DNA of 64,000 nt, taken from an uncultured Bryobacterales bacterium. Its GTDB lineage: Bacteria > Acidobacteriota > Terriglobia > Bryobacterales > UBA6623. Under the pieces are notes generated by a model. It made no database searches, was not told the DNA's origin, and saw only the letters and a list, made by a program, of their open reading frames with translations. Numbering within the stretch: position 1 is the first letter of the stretch; every line of letters begins with the position of its first letter. A program made the position numbers and the translations under genes. The DNA is taken from NCBI GenBank assembly GCA_951813065.1, contig CATOTH010000007.1, positions 1 through 64,000 on the forward strand. The letters run 5' to 3'. Below, piece after piece: positions 16,164-26,110 of the stretch.

Positions 16164-17537
16164 ATGGGGCTTCATAGGGTACGCAAGGGCCTGGACCTGC
16201 CGATCCAGGGGCAGCCGAAGCAGATAATCGACGAAGGTCAAGCTCCGGGGCGCGTCGCCCTTCTGGCCGAGGACTACATCGGTATGAAGCCGACGATGTT
16301 CGTTTCCGTTGGAGACTCCGTCAGGCGGGGACAGTTACTGTTCGAAGACAAGAAAGCTCCCGGGGTGCGTTTCACGTCTCCGGCAGGCGGGACAGTAACC
16401 GGGATCAACCGTGGTGACCGCAGGGCTTTGCAGTCAGTCGTGCTCCAATTGGACGCGACCGAACTGGCGGGGGGGGACGACTGCGTAGCATTTGACGCCT
16501 ATTCCCGGAGGCACCCGTCCGAGCTCAGCGGTCAGCAAGTTCGCGATCTTCTTATCGAGTCCGGTCTTTGGACGGGACTGCGCGCGCGCCCTTACGGCAA
16601 AGTGCCGATGGCCGAGGCCGTGCCTTCCTCAATCTTCGTCACGGCCGCAGACAGCAACCCGCTCTCTCCGTCTGTCGACGTCGTCATGCGTGGAAACGAG
16701 GAGCACTTCGCTCGGGGAGTTGCCGCTCTGGCCAAGATCGCAGACAGCGTCCCGATCTACGTGTGCAAGGCCCAGGGAGGCGAGATTCCCGAAGTGCGTG
16801 GCACGAACATCCGCGTCGAGGAGTTCTCCGGCCCGCACCCGAGCGGAACGCCGGGCTTGCATATCCACTTGCTGGATCCGGTGGATCGAAACAAGCAGGC
16901 CTGGCATGTGGACTACCAGGACACAATCGCCATTGGCAAGATCTTCAGCAATGGCAGGCTTCCGGTCGACCGGGTGATTTCGCTAGCGGGCCCCGCAGTG
17001 CGACAGCCGAGACTCCTGCGCACACGGATCGGTGCTTCGACCGCTACATTGACCAGTCGAGAGACCCAGGACGGCGAGAATCGGGTGATCTCCGGCTCCG
17101 TGCTGTCGGGTCGCCGGGCGGAGGGGGAAGTGTTCGGCTATCTCGGCCGCTACCATTCGCAAGTCAGCGTGCTCCGCGAGGATAGCCAACGACATTTCTT
17201 GGGCTGGATGGCCCCTGGAGTGAATGTGTTCTCAGTGCTACGAGTCTTCTTGGGGAAGTGGCTGCCCGGACGGAAATACTCGTTCAGCACCACGACAAAC
17301 GGATCGGTGAGGGCGATGGTGCCGGTCGGTGTCTACGAAAGGGTCATGCCGATGGATATCCTGCCCGCGCCGCTGCTCCGCTCATTGCTGATCGCCAATC
17401 CGGAACGCGCCGAGGAACTCGGGGCGCTGGAGTTGATTGAGGAGGACCTGGCCCTTTGCTCCTTCGTCTCCCCGGAAAAGGCCGAGTTTGGCAGGTTGCT
17501 GCGCGACGTGCTCACAACGCTTGAAAAGGAAGGCTAG
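16164..17537 (+). CDS. nqrA: Na+-translocating NADH:quinone reductase subunit A
   Basis: The product (457 residues) begins with RVRKGLDLPIQGQP, the characteristic NqrA start, and continues with the RnfC-like barrel segments (GDSVRRGQLLFEDKKAPGVRFTSPAGG, key part FTSPAGG). NqrA is a peripheral subunit on the cytoplasmic face of the Na+-NQR complex that takes part in quinone handling. It leads an eight-gene operon, 36 bases before nqrB. The only weak point is the start: there is no clear Shine-Dalgarno before ATG 16164. Confidence 0.95.
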   Translation: MGLHRVRKGLDLPIQGQPKQIIDEGQAPGRVALLAEDYIGMKPTMFVSVGDSVRRGQLLFEDKKAPGVRFTSPAGGTVTGINRGDRRALQSVVLQLDATELAGGDDCVAFDAYSRRHPSELSGQQVRDLLIESGLWTGLRARPYGKVPMAEAVPSSIFVTAADSNPLSPSVDVVMRGNEEHFARGVAALAKIADSVPIYVCKAQGGEIPEVRGTNIRVEEFSGPHPSGTPGLHIHLLDPVDRNKQAWHVDYQDTIAIGKIFSNGRLPVDRVISLAGPAVRQPRLLRTRIGASTATLTSRETQDGENRVISGSVLSGRRAEGEVFGYLGRYHSQVSVLREDSQRHFLGWMAPGVNVFSVLRVFLGKWLPGRKYSFSTTTNGSVRAMVPVGVYERVMPMDILPAPLLRSLLIANPERAEELGALELIEEDLALCSFVSPEKAEFGRLLRDVLTTLEKEG

Positions 17538-17573
17538 CCGCTCCGTTCGTTCGTCCGGAAAGCTCTGACCATC

Positions 17574-18791
17574 ATGCGCGCAATCCTCGACTCCTTGGAG
17601 ACACACTTCAAGCCGGGTGGTCGACTCGAGCGTCTCTACCCGCTCTACGAGGCAGCCGACACCTTTCTTTACACGCCAGGCTCGACGACGCGCGGTGCGT
17701 CACACGTTCGCGACGGCATCGACGTGAAGCGGATGATGGTCACCGTGGTGCTCGCGCTGCTGCCCTGCGTGGCGATGGCGATCTACAACACCGGGTATCA
17801 AGCCAATCTGGCGATTTCGCAAGGAGCCCAGCCCCTGGCGACGTGGCAGACCGCCGCTCTCGGCTACCTGGGCTTTGACTCGTTCGATCCGTCCGACATT
17901 CTGGGATGCTTGATCCACGGGGCCCTGTACTACTTCCCGGTCTTGATTGTCACGTTCGCGATCGGCGGCAACTGCGAAGCGCTGTTCTCGGTGGTCCGCA
18001 GGCACGAGATCAACGAAGGCTTCCTGGTGACGGGCATGCTCTTCCCCCTGGTCCTGCCACCTACGATCCCGCTTTGGCAGGTCGCCCTCGGAATCGCATT
18101 CGGCGTCATCGTGGGAAAAGAGATCTTCGGCGGCACTGGAATGAACGTGTTCAATCCGGCGCTGATGTCGCGGGCATTCCTGTTCTTCGCCTACCCCGTG
18201 CAGATATCCGGTAACCAAGTCTGGATCGCCGCCGACACAACTATTGACGGCAGCAGCGGCGCGACTTGGCTCGCTGAAGCAGCGGTGACCGGACCCGAGG
18301 CGCTGGCCGGCGGCAGCGTAAGCTGGATGCAGGCATTCCTTGGCTTGATCCCGGGCTCAATGGGCGAGACGTCCACTCTTGCTTGCCTCATCGGCGCCAT
18401 GGTCTTGATCGGGACGGGAATCGGCTCGTGGAGGATCATGGCGGCAGGGATCGTGGGTTCGTTCGCAATGGTGCAGCTCCTGAATGCGGTCGGCTCGACC
18501 AGCAACCCCCTGATGAACGTCGGCTTCGAGTGGCACGTGGTGCTCGGGGGCTGGGCATTCGGGCTGGTGTTCATGGCAACCGACCCTGTGTCGGCAGCTC
18601 ACACCAACAAGGGCCGTTACATCTACGGCTTTCTGATCGGTGTGCTGGCGATCCTGATCCGCGTGATCAACCCTGCATTTCCAGAGGGCATGATGCTGGC
18701 GATCCTGTTCATGAACATGTTCGCCTCGTTGATCGACCACTTCGTGATCCAGGCCAATGTCAAGCGGAGAAAGGCACGCTATGCGGCATAA
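17574..18791 (+). CDS. nqrB: Na+-translocating NADH:quinone reductase subunit B
   Basis: This 405-residue integral membrane subunit has about ten hydrophobic helices and belongs to the NqrB/RnfD family. The motif SGATWL (near residue 227) matches the site where FMN is joined to a Thr through a phosphoester bond, the job of ApbE encoded downstream. Riboflavin and part of the Na+ path also reside in NqrB. The last 11 bases overlap nqrC. Confidence 0.95.
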   Translation: MRAILDSLETHFKPGGRLERLYPLYEAADTFLYTPGSTTRGASHVRDGIDVKRMMVTVVLALLPCVAMAIYNTGYQANLAISQGAQPLATWQTAALGYLGFDSFDPSDILGCLIHGALYYFPVLIVTFAIGGNCEALFSVVRRHEINEGFLVTGMLFPLVLPPTIPLWQVALGIAFGVIVGKEIFGGTGMNVFNPALMSRAFLFFAYPVQISGNQVWIAADTTIDGSSGATWLAEAAVTGPEALAGGSVSWMQAFLGLIPGSMGETSTLACLIGAMVLIGTGIGSWRIMAAGIVGSFAMVQLLNAVGSTSNPLMNVGFEWHVVLGGWAFGLVFMATDPVSAAHTNKGRYIYGFLIGVLAILIRVINPAFPEGMMLAILFMNMFASLIDHFVIQANVKRRKARYAA

Positions 18792-19554
18792 CGCCCTGTA
18801 CACGATCCTATTCTCGGGAGCGGTCTGCGTTGTCTGCGCGGTGCTCGTTTCGTCGGCCGCCGTGTCACTCAAGCAGGACCAGCTCCGCAACGCGGCCTTG
18901 GACAAGCAGCGTAACGTGCTGTTCGCCGCAGGCCTCGCCGATCCGACCGAGAGGCTGGATTCCGAGCAGGTCGAGGGCATGTTCGAGAACATCAGGCCTG
19001 TGGTGATCGATCTCGAAACGGGCCGCGAGACAGACATCGATCCAACGTCATTTGACCAGGCCAAGGCTGCAAGGAATCCGGACACGAGCCGGGCAGCGCC
19101 CGAAAACCGCGCCTCGGTCCAACGCGTCCCGAACCAAGCCCTGGTTTACGAGGTACTGGAGGACGACAAGCCTTCCATGGTGGTCGTGCCCATCGAGGGC
19201 TATGGCCTGTGGTCGACGCTCTACGGCTTTCTGGCGATCGGTAATGACGGCAACACCGTCCGCGGCATCACGTACTACCAGCACCTCGAGACCCCAGGGC
19301 TGGGGGGAGAGGTTGACAATCCCAACTGGAAGGCAGCCTGGCCCGGACGGAGAATCTACGACGAGTCCGGCGCTCCGGCAGTCCGCGTGATCAAGGGCAC
19401 GGCGCCTCCGGCCGCCCAAGCCCCCTACGAAGTCGACGGCCTGACGGGAGCGACGATCACGAGCAACGGCGTGACGGCGATGCTCGACTTCTGGCTCGGA
19501 GAGAACGGATTCCGGAACTACCTGCAAGGGTTCAAGGAGGGGCAGGACCGATGA
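18781..19554 (+). CDS. nqrC: Na+-translocating NADH:quinone reductase subunit C
   Basis: From the ATG at 18781 the product starts [23 protein letters not shown], a membrane anchor. A periplasmic FMN-binding domain follows and ends near [13 protein letters not shown], in which the Thr of GATIT is the expected covalent FMN site. Length 257 is normal. It overlaps nqrB by 11 bases and nqrD by 4, so the operon is translationally linked. An upstream start at 18757 would only add residues inside nqrB. Confidence 0.95.
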   Translation: MRHNALYTILFSGAVCVVCAVLVSSAAVSLKQDQLRNAALDKQRNVLFAAGLADPTERLDSEQVEGMFENIRPVVIDLETGRETDIDPTSFDQAKAARNPDTSRAAPENRASVQRVPNQALVYEVLEDDKPSMVVVPIEGYGLWSTLYGFLAIGNDGNTVRGITYYQHLETPGLGGEVDNPNWKAAWPGRRIYDESGAPAVRVIKGTAPPAAQAPYEVDGLTGATITSNGVTAMLDFWLGENGFRNYLQGFKEGQDR

Positions 19555-20177
19555 CCGAGAGCTACAAGAAGACGCTGCTCGACCCGCTGTTCGAAAGCAA
19601 TCCGATCGCCCTGCAGGTCCTGGGCATCTGCTCGGCCTTGGCGGTGACGTCGAAGATGGAGACGGCTCTGGTCATGTGCGTCGCCGTGATCTGCGTGCTG
19701 GCGCTGTCGAACGTTTCGATCAGCCTGCTCCGCAACTTCATTCCGGGCAACGTCCGGATCATCGTCCAGCTGACGATCATCGCCTCGCTGGTGATCATGA
19801 CGGACCAGGTGCTCAAAGCGTACGTCTACGAGATCAGCAAGCAGCTCTCCGTCTTTGTCGGGCTCATCATCACGAACTGCATCATCATGGGCCGCGCCGA
19901 GGCATACGCCATGCAGAACGGTCCGTTCGACAGCCTGCTCGACGGACTGGGAAACGGACTCGGATACAGCACGATACTGATGGCCACAGCATTCTTTCGG
20001 GAGCTGCTCGCCCAGGGCACGGTTTTCGGAGTGGTCCTGCTGCCAAAGGTCAGCGACGGCGGATGGTACAACCCCAACGGCATCTTGGGCATCCCCGCGG
20101 GGGCCTTCTTCCTGATCGGCTTCTTCATCTGGGCATTGAGGGTCTGGAAGACGGATCAAATCGAGGCGGAGGGCTAG
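19551..20177 (+). CDS. nqrD: Na+-translocating NADH:quinone reductase subunit D
   Basis: This 208-residue membrane protein with six hydrophobic helices belongs to the RnfA/RnfE/NqrD/NqrE family; [17 protein letters not shown] and [15 protein letters not shown] are typical. NqrD and NqrE together hold an intramembrane iron centre through Cys residues, two of which are seen here (ICSAL and TNCII). Its start overlaps nqrC by 4 bases. Confidence 0.95.
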   Translation: MTESYKKTLLDPLFESNPIALQVLGICSALAVTSKMETALVMCVAVICVLALSNVSISLLRNFIPGNVRIIVQLTIIASLVIMTDQVLKAYVYEISKQLSVFVGLIITNCIIMGRAEAYAMQNGPFDSLLDGLGNGLGYSTILMATAFFRELLAQGTVFGVVLLPKVSDGGWYNPNGILGIPAGAFFLIGFFIWALRVWKTDQIEAEG

Positions 20178-20181
20178 GACC

Positions 20182-20796
20182 ATGGAACACTACCTGAACC
20201 TCGCGATCAAGGCGATCTTCGTCGAGAATCTGGCGCTGGCGTTCTTTCTGGGCATGTGCTCGTTCCTGGCGTGCTCGAAGAAAGTCAATACCGCACTGGG
20301 GCTGGGCGCGGCCGTGATCTTCGTCCAGTCGGTCACGGTCCCGATCAACAACCTGATCTACAACTACCTGCTAACCGAGGGCGCGCTGGCATGGGTTTCC
20401 CCTGAGCTGGCAGGGTATGACCTTTCGTTCCTGGGATTCCTATGCTATATCGGGACGATCGCCGCGATGGTCCAGATCGTAGAGATGACGCTGGACCGGT
20501 TCTTCCCTGCCCTGTACGCCGCACTGGGCGTGTTCCTCCCGCTGATCGCGGTGAACTGCGCGATCCTCGGCGGCTCGCTGTTCATGGTGGAACGGACTTA
20601 CACTCTCGGCGAGAGCGCGGTCTTCGGCCTGGGCTCGGGCATTGGATGGGCGATGGCCATCGTCGCCCTGGCCTCGATTCGCGAGCGCCTGCAGTACAGC
20701 AACATCCCGATGAGCCTGCGGGGTCTCGGAATGACCTTCGTCCTGTCCGGCCTGATGGCGATCGGATTCATGGCTTTCGGCGGGATTCAGCTATAG
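20182..20796 (+). CDS. nqrE: Na+-translocating NADH:quinone reductase subunit E
   Basis: The 204-residue partner of NqrD has six membrane helices. [32 protein letters not shown] (key part [10 protein letters not shown]) and the later AVNCAILGG supply the Cys residues for the shared intramembrane iron site. It begins 4 bases after the nqrD stop, with a GGAC/GAGG-like ribosome site inside the end of nqrD. Confidence 0.95.
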   Translation: MEHYLNLAIKAIFVENLALAFFLGMCSFLACSKKVNTALGLGAAVIFVQSVTVPINNLIYNYLLTEGALAWVSPELAGYDLSFLGFLCYIGTIAAMVQIVEMTLDRFFPALYAALGVFLPLIAVNCAILGGSLFMVERTYTLGESAVFGLGSGIGWAMAIVALASIRERLQYSNIPMSLRGLGMTFVLSGLMAIGFMAFGGIQL

Positions 20797-20822
20797 GCAT
20801 CCACGACAGGAATCGAACCAGG

Positions 20823-22052
20823 ATGATCACTGTTCTGCTAGGCGTAGGGATGTTCACCGGCGTCATCGTGTCGCTGGTCGCCATCCTGATGGTGGCCAAG
20901 AACAAGCTTGTTGCCAGCGGCAGCGTCAAGATCGGCATCAACGGCGATCCCGAGAACACGCTGACGGTGAACTCGGGCGGGACGTTGCTTAGCACGCTGG
21001 CGGAAGAGAAGATCTTCATCGCCTCCGCCTGTGGCGGCAAGGGCAGTTGCGGCGTGTGCACGGTAACGGTGTGCGACGGAGGTGGCGCCATGCTGCCCAC
21101 CGAGGCCAGCCACATCACGCGCGGGGAGGCTCGCGAAGGCGTCCGCCTGTCGTGCCAGGTCAAGGTCAAGCAGGACATGGAGATCCGGGTTCCGGCCGAG
21201 GTCTTTTCCGTGCGCCGATGGAACTGCAAGGTGCGCTCCAACGACAACGTGGCGACGTTCATCAAGGAACTGGTACTGGAACTCCCCATGGGAGAGTCCG
21301 TCCCCTTCCGAGCGGGCGGCTACATCCAGATCAGCTGCCCTCCGCACACCGTCCACTACAAGGACTTTGACGTCCCTGAGGAGTATCGCCCAGACTGGGA
21401 CAGGTTCAATTTGTGGCGCTATGTGTCGACGGTCGAGGCCCCGGTGGAGCGTGCGTATTCGATGGCGAACTACCCGGAGGAACTCGGCGTCATCATGCTC
21501 AACGTGCGCGTCGCGTCCCCGCCTCCGCGCGCCCCGGAAGGGACGCCTCCGGGAATCATGTCGTCTTACATCTTCAACCTCAAGCCGGGCGACGATGTCG
21601 AAATCGCGGGGCCGTTCGGGGAGTTCTTCGCCAGAGAGACGGACACGGAAATGGTGTTCATCGGGGGCGGCGCCGGCATGGCGCCGATGCGGTCGCACAT
21701 CTTTGACCAGTTCCGCAGGATCAGCACCAAGCGCAAGGTAACGTTCTGGTACGGCGCTCGCAGCCTGCGGGAAGCGTTCTACCTCGATGACTTCGAGATG
21801 ATCCAGCGCGAGAACCCGAATTTCACGTGGCACCTCGCACTGTCGGACCCACTCGAGGAAGACAACTGGACTGGCTATACGGGTTTCATCCATCAGGTGC
21901 TCTACGACAACTACCTGAAGGACCATCCCGCGCCCGAGGACTGCGAATACTACATCTGCGGTCCGCCGCCGATGATGACGGCCTGCTTCGGCATGCTGGA
22001 CAGTCTCGGGGTGGAGCCAGAGAACATCATGTTCGACGACTTCGGTGGCTAG
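20823..22052 (+). CDS. nqrF: Na+-translocating NADH:quinone reductase subunit F
   Basis: From the ATG at 20823 the product has an N-terminal membrane helix ([21 protein letters not shown]) and a 2Fe-2S ferredoxin domain with [11 protein letters not shown] and a later Cys. A ferredoxin-reductase domain follows: RAYSMANYP for [15 protein letters not shown] for NADH and a C-terminal CGPPPMM. NADH enters the pump here. Length 409 is typical. Frames extending upstream to 20442 are shadows within nqrE. The stop overlaps apbE by 8 bases. Confidence 0.96.
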   Translation: MITVLLGVGMFTGVIVSLVAILMVAKNKLVASGSVKIGINGDPENTLTVNSGGTLLSTLAEEKIFIASACGGKGSCGVCTVTVCDGGGAMLPTEASHITRGEAREGVRLSCQVKVKQDMEIRVPAEVFSVRRWNCKVRSNDNVATFIKELVLELPMGESVPFRAGGYIQISCPPHTVHYKDFDVPEEYRPDWDRFNLWRYVSTVEAPVERAYSMANYPEELGVIMLNVRVASPPPRAPEGTPPGIMSSYIFNLKPGDDVEIAGPFGEFFARETDTEMVFIGGGAGMAPMRSHIFDQFRRISTKRKVTFWYGARSLREAFYLDDFEMIQRENPNFTWHLALSDPLEEDNWTGYTGFIHQVLYDNYLKDHPAPEDCEYYICGPPPMMTACFGMLDSLGVEPENIMFDDFGG

Positions 22053-23094
22053 CGCTACGCTGCGATCTCGCCCCTTCGCGCTCACCGGGAGCGCCCTCGC
22101 CTTCGTGCTCGCGTGCGGCGATCCCGAGCAGCCGCAGCCCACTGCGTTGAAGCTGGAAGGCCCCACGATGGGAACCTTCTATGCCGTGACGGTTCCCGGT
22201 GCCGGCAAGCGCGACGAGCCCGCCGTCAATGCCGCCGTGCGCGACGAACTTGAGCGAGTGGACGCGCTGATGTCCACATACCGCGAGGATTCCGAGCTCG
22301 CGCGCTTCAACCGCCACGAATCACCCGATCCGTTCTCGCTCTCGGAAGAGACGTTCAGGGTGATCTCGGTCGCGCAGGCCGTTAGCGAGTCGACAGCGGG
22401 AGCATTCGACATCACGGTGGGCCCCCTGGTCGACGCATGGGGCTTCGGGCCGAGCGGTGCGACTGACCCGCCCTCGGACGCCATCCTGGACCGGCTCCGC
22501 CGCAACACGGGCTGGCGCAAGTTAACCCTCAACGAGAGCGAGCGGAGCGCGAGCAAACAGGATCCAAAGTTGCGGTGTGATCTTTCGGCAATCGCCAAGG
22601 GATTCGCCGTCGACCTCGTCGCCACCGCATTGGAGTCGCTGGGGTTTGCCGACTTCCTTGTCGAGGTCGGCGGAGAGATTCGAGCCGGCGGAACCAACCC
22701 CGAGTCCGCGCCCTGGAGGATCGGAATCGAGCGACCTGACGAGTTCGGGCGGCTGGCGCAACGCATCCTGCACGTAAGCCGCACCGGCGTCGCAACGTCC
22801 GGGGACTACCGCAACTTCCGCGAAGTGGAAGGCAGGCAATTCGCTCACGTGGTCGACCCACGCAACGGGCGGCCGGCGACAAGTCGCGTCGCGTCCGCGA
22901 CGGTGCTGGATCCCAGCGCGATGCGGGCAGACGCACTTGCGACAGCGATGCTTGTCTTGGGAGAAGTTGAAGGCCTCGCCCTGGCGGAACGCGAGGAGTT
23001 GGCCGTTTACCTGATCGTCCGCGACGGGGACGGCCGGTTTAGAGAAGTGTCTTCCAGCAGCTTCCGTGCAAGAATGAATCACGGATCACAATGA
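22045..23094 (+). CDS. apbE: FAD:protein FMN transferase
   Basis: The product has a lipoprotein-type signal ([10 protein letters not shown]) and then the ApbE motifs: [45 protein letters not shown] and AIAKGFAVD, with [10 protein letters not shown] for flavin and metal binding. ApbE moves FMN from FAD onto Thr residues of NqrB and NqrC at the outer face of the membrane. Its place in the operon, overlapping nqrF by 8 bases, makes NQR the certain client. Confidence 0.93.
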   Translation: MASATLRSRPFALTGSALAFVLACGDPEQPQPTALKLEGPTMGTFYAVTVPGAGKRDEPAVNAAVRDELERVDALMSTYREDSELARFNRHESPDPFSLSEETFRVISVAQAVSESTAGAFDITVGPLVDAWGFGPSGATDPPSDAILDRLRRNTGWRKLTLNESERSASKQDPKLRCDLSAIAKGFAVDLVATALESLGFADFLVEVGGEIRAGGTNPESAPWRIGIERPDEFGRLAQRILHVSRTGVATSGDYRNFREVEGRQFAHVVDPRNGRPATSRVASATVLDPSAMRADALATAMLVLGEVEGLALAEREELAVYLIVRDGDGRFREVSSSSFRARMNHGSQ

Positions 23095-23318
23095 TGATCG
23101 TCTTGCTTGCAGTTGCATTCTTCGCAATCGCGATGGCAATCATGGCCATCGGGCTGGTTTCCAAGAACCGCTGCTTGCGCGGTTCCTGCGGAGGGCCGGA
23201 AGTCAGGGACGCCCAGGGCGAGTCGCTTCGCTGCGGCGCATGTCCGAAGCGTGAAGACGACGGCGAGGACTACACGACGCTTCCACCCGTAACCAAGACC
23301 ACAGAACCTGTCACATAG
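23091..23318 (+). CDS. nqrM: NQR maturation protein NqrM
   Basis: This 75-residue protein consists of one N-terminal membrane helix ([21 protein letters not shown]; residues 1-21 approximately) and a Cys-containing tail: CLRGSCGG, then LRCGACP. This is the NqrM layout, a small factor needed to insert the intramembrane iron centre of NqrD/NqrE. It overlaps apbE by 4 bases (ATGA). The last 49 bases overlap the 3' end of a convergent dehydrogenase gene. Confidence 0.88.
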   Translation: MMIVLLAVAFFAIAMAIMAIGLVSKNRCLRGSCGGPEVRDAQGESLRCGACPKREDDGEDYTTLPPVTKTTEPVT

Positions 23319-24088
23319 TCGGACAGCGGTGACGCGAGGAACAGCACCGGCCCCGCAGCGTCTTCCGGCGTGCCATACCGCAGCAACGGAATGTGGGCGA
23401 TCGCTGCGTCCCGCTGGCTCTGCGGGATCCCGAGGGCAATGCCCGTCGAGGTCTTGTCGCCTTTTTCCTTGGCTTGGGTGAGCCGCGACTCGATGAAGCC
23501 GTAGGCCACGGCGTTGCAGCAAATGTTGAACCGGCCCCATTCCTTGGCGATCGTCTTGGTCATTCCGACGATCCCCATCTTGCCGGCAGCGTAGTTGATC
23601 TGGCCAGCATTGCCGGCAACGCCCGACGTCGAACTGACGTTGATGATCTTGCGGCAAGGAGGCGTCCGTCCCGCCACGATCTCGGCCTTGGCCGATTCCC
23701 GCAGGAAAGTCGACGCAGCACGGACCATGCGAAACGGCGCCTTCAGGTGAACATCGAGCATCGCGTCGAACTGCTCGTCCCCCATCTTGTGGATGACACC
23801 GTCCCACGTGTAGCCGGCATTGTTAACGATCACATCAACGGAACCGAACGAGTCCAGCGCAGCCTGCACGATCTTGGGAGGTAGATCAGCGTCCGTCACG
23901 CTTCCGACACACGTGGTGACCTCGCCTCCTGCGGCACGGATTTCGGCAGCGGTTTCTTCGGCGGGATCGACGTCAAGGTCGTTCACGACGACGCGGGCGC
24001 CGTGTTGTGCGAAGAGCTTGGCAACCGCCTTGCCGATGCTGCGGCCCGAACCGGTAACGATAGCGGTCCTGCCTTCAAGCAATCTCAT
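23270..24088 (-). CDS. SDR-family oxidoreductase (FabG-like)
   Basis: This classical short-chain dehydrogenase has the coenzyme motif TGSGRSIGKAV (12-22), VNDLDVDP, NNAG, and the catalytic Ser in INVSSTSG with YAAGK. An Arg/Asp pattern after strand 2 (VVNDLD) suggests NAD(H). Length 272 is normal. The family includes 3-oxoacyl-ACP reductases and many sugar or alcohol dehydrogenases; the substrate here is not determined. It is convergent with nqrM and is not part of the NQR unit. Confidence 0.85.
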   Translation of the reverse strand: MRLLEGRTAIVTGSGRSIGKAVAKLFAQHGARVVVNDLDVDPAEETAAEIRAAGGEVTTCVGSVTDADLPPKIVQAALDSFGSVDVIVNNAGYTWDGVIHKMGDEQFDAMLDVHLKAPFRMVRAASTFLRESAKAEIVAGRTPPCRKIINVSSTSGVAGNAGQINYAAGKMGIVGMTKTIAKEWGRFNICCNAVAYGFIESRLTQAKEKGDKTSTGIALGIPQSQRDAAIAHIPLLRYGTPEDAAGPVLFLASPLSDYVTGSVVLVTGGSVV

Positions 24089-24433
24089 ACTCTAGCCATC
24101 ATAGAGCGTTCGGAGGCCGGAACAAGAGCCCGGGCCGGCGCGTCCCACCGTGCCGTCGGCCATCCCGCAACCAAGTGTTCGCAAACCCTGTGAGGCGGAG
24201 CCCGGGCCGCGAAATACCGTTCCGCTGCGAGCAACCCCGCATTGCGGACGTGAAACCGGTGCTCTCACGACCGGGCTGCAAGCAACAAGTCGCACGTTGG
24301 ATTGAACCAGGCACGCCGCAGCCCCTGAAAGGCGCCGTGGCGTGCCCGGCGCCGCTTCGGGTGCGTCTGGTCGTTGAGGCTCGGGCAACCACCCGGACGG
24401 CATGCTGCCTGAAGCAGCCACCCGCCTCCGGGC
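24089..24433. other. Intergenic region with no gene
   Basis: These 345 bases lie between the SDR start and the stop of the DUF6152 gene. Frames on both strands have no recognisable protein character. A GGCGCC inverted repeat near 24331-24353 might form a terminator hairpin for the minus-strand DUF6152 unit, but it lacks a T-run. Confidence 0.5.
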
Positions 24434-24883
24434 CTATTGGCCTCGGCGCTCCTTGTCGTATGGGGCGCCCGTGCCGGACGATCCGAGGAAGAACTTCTGC
24501 CCGTCCTCAAACGTCACATCGCGGCCGTTGGCCCTGTTCGACCGATCCTTCGCCTGGTAGCCGTCAACGACCACTACTTGGCCGATCTTGATCGTGTCGC
24601 GCTTGAGGCCGCGTCGCAGCAGGCTGTTCGGCGTGCCGCCCTCGACCATCCAGACCTCCTTCTCGCCGTCGTCCTTGGTGACCTCGATGTGGATCCAAGT
24701 GTGGGGGTTGACCCACTCAACTCGAACCACGGGGCCCTTCAGGACCAGTGGCCGGTTGGGGTCGAACTCGGCGCCGAACGCGTGGTGCGCATATAGCGGC
24801 AGGGCAGCAGCCAATAGCAAGGCAGCCGTCACAAGCATCGCGGCCGCGATCTGGAATCGATTGAAAATCACTTCTCTCAGCAT
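24434..24883 (-). CDS. Secreted DUF6152 protein
   Basis: The 149-residue protein has an N-terminal signal peptide (AAAMLVTAALLLAAALPLYA), followed by the DUF6152 core: HHAFGAEFDPNRPLVLKG, VEWVNPHTWIHIEV and EGGTPNSLLRRG. It is an exported small beta-rich protein of unknown function that often accompanies larger secreted 'ADGKPD' proteins. Exactly that neighbour occurs upstream, 33 bases away on the same strand, so the two are probably co-expressed. Confidence 0.8.
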   Translation of the reverse strand: MLREVIFNRFQIAAAMLVTAALLLAAALPLYAHHAFGAEFDPNRPLVLKGPVVRVEWVNPHTWIHIEVTKDDGEKEVWMVEGGTPNSLLRRGLKRDTIKIGQVVVVDGYQAKDRSNRANGRDVTFEDGQKFFLGSSGTGAPYDKERRGQ

Positions 24884-24916
24884 GGGTAATGATCCTCGCA
24901 GTGTGATGGGTTCGAC

Positions 24917-25969
24917 TTAGTCGTCGGTCTTGCCAAGCGCCTCGGCCTCCAACAACCGTGCGCCTCGCAGGATGCCTCCGAACGAATAGTTGGCTTCGTG
25001 GCAAGCGTATTCATAGACCCGGCTCTCGGTCCTCGGCCAAACGTACTCCCCGCTCCACGGAGCCGTCCAAACGGTCGGATCCTCGACGGTAAAACCGTAC
25101 ACCAGCGATCCGTCCTCAAGGTACCTGAAGCGCTCTACGACATGCAGGTTGCGTGATGCACCGCCCAGCGCCGGGCGGTCACTGAAATTGGTCGTGTCGA
25201 TGACCAGTGTGTCGCCTTCCCAGTGCCCGACTGAATCCCCTAGCCAATACCGGAGCTCGGGTGGGGCATGCTCGTCATTCATGCGAATGACCCGGGCATC
25301 ATGGACCATCTCGACCAGAATCATCACATGGTCCTCAGTCTGCACGATTCGCTTCAGGTTGTTGTAAAGCACCGGAAGCATGGGAGGCCCTCCGGTGGAT
25401 CCAAAACCCAGCAGGCACCGTTCGGCAAGGGGTCTCAATTCCGGATCATCGTAGGGGCCCACTTCCAGCCCTTCCTCCACCCACCAGGCGACTCCGGTGT
25501 TCTTGCGGAAGAGCTTGGCTCTGGCCGCAGCCCGCTGCGCGACTTCCGGCAGCCTCGGTGGCTGACGTCCGTTCGGAGGATCAGTGATGATCGACGTGCG
25601 CCACTGGCCGTTGATCTTGAACGCCCCGCTGCCTTTATCGATCCAGAAGGAGTTATACCCTCCGACGTTTCCAGCCGCGCCAGGCGATCCGTCCCCGCCC
25701 TCCGGAGGCGCTTCTCGATCGGGGTCCGACGGCGCGTTTTTCTTGGCCATATTCTCGGCTTCCCTGCGGGCGATGGCGGCAGCCTCCTCGTCGGTCAGCG
25801 TCAGCTTGTCGCCGTATCTCGCGGGGCGCTGCAAGGGCGTCAGGGTCGCGATGTCGTAGGTTCCAGAAAAATCCGGCTTTCCATCGGCCGTGCGCGGGAT
25901 CTCCGCGCTCGCCTGGGGTAGCGCAGCGATCAGGAGAACGGCGAAAACGATCAATACTCGTTTCAACAT
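24917..25969 (-). CDS. Secreted 'ADGKPDFSG' protein of unknown function
   Basis: From the ATG at 25969 the product starts with a clear signal peptide (MLKRVLIVFAVLLIAALPQASA; cleavage after ASA). The mature part starts with TADGKPDFSGTYD and later has WEGDTLVIDTTNFSD and TVWTAPWSGEY. It shares this layout with the next gene (26111-26950), so the two are paralogues. Such proteins are abundant in acidobacteria and some marine bacteria, and no reaction is established. The upstream start at 26023 would bury the signal peptide. Confidence 0.72.
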   Translation of the reverse strand: MLKRVLIVFAVLLIAALPQASAEIPRTADGKPDFSGTYDIATLTPLQRPARYGDKLTLTDEEAAAIARREAENMAKKNAPSDPDREAPPEGGDGSPGAAGNVGGYNSFWIDKGSGAFKINGQWRTSIITDPPNGRQPPRLPEVAQRAAARAKLFRKNTGVAWWVEEGLEVGPYDDPELRPLAERCLLGFGSTGGPPMLPVLYNNLKRIVQTEDHVMILVEMVHDARVIRMNDEHAPPELRYWLGDSVGHWEGDTLVIDTTNFSDRPALGGASRNLHVVERFRYLEDGSLVYGFTVEDPTVWTAPWSGEYVWPRTESRVYEYACHEANYSFGGILRGARLLEAEALGKTDD

Positions 25970-26110
25970 GACAGGTGCTCCTCCGTACTTCAGATACTGT
26001 GTCCGCAAACACGTTCCCAACATTCCACGCCTTCGCGCTCCACGAGTGCGGACATCCTTGAAGCGGACTTGACTGGCACGGTCTGCGGTTGGAATCTCAA
26101 GGCGTTTCGA

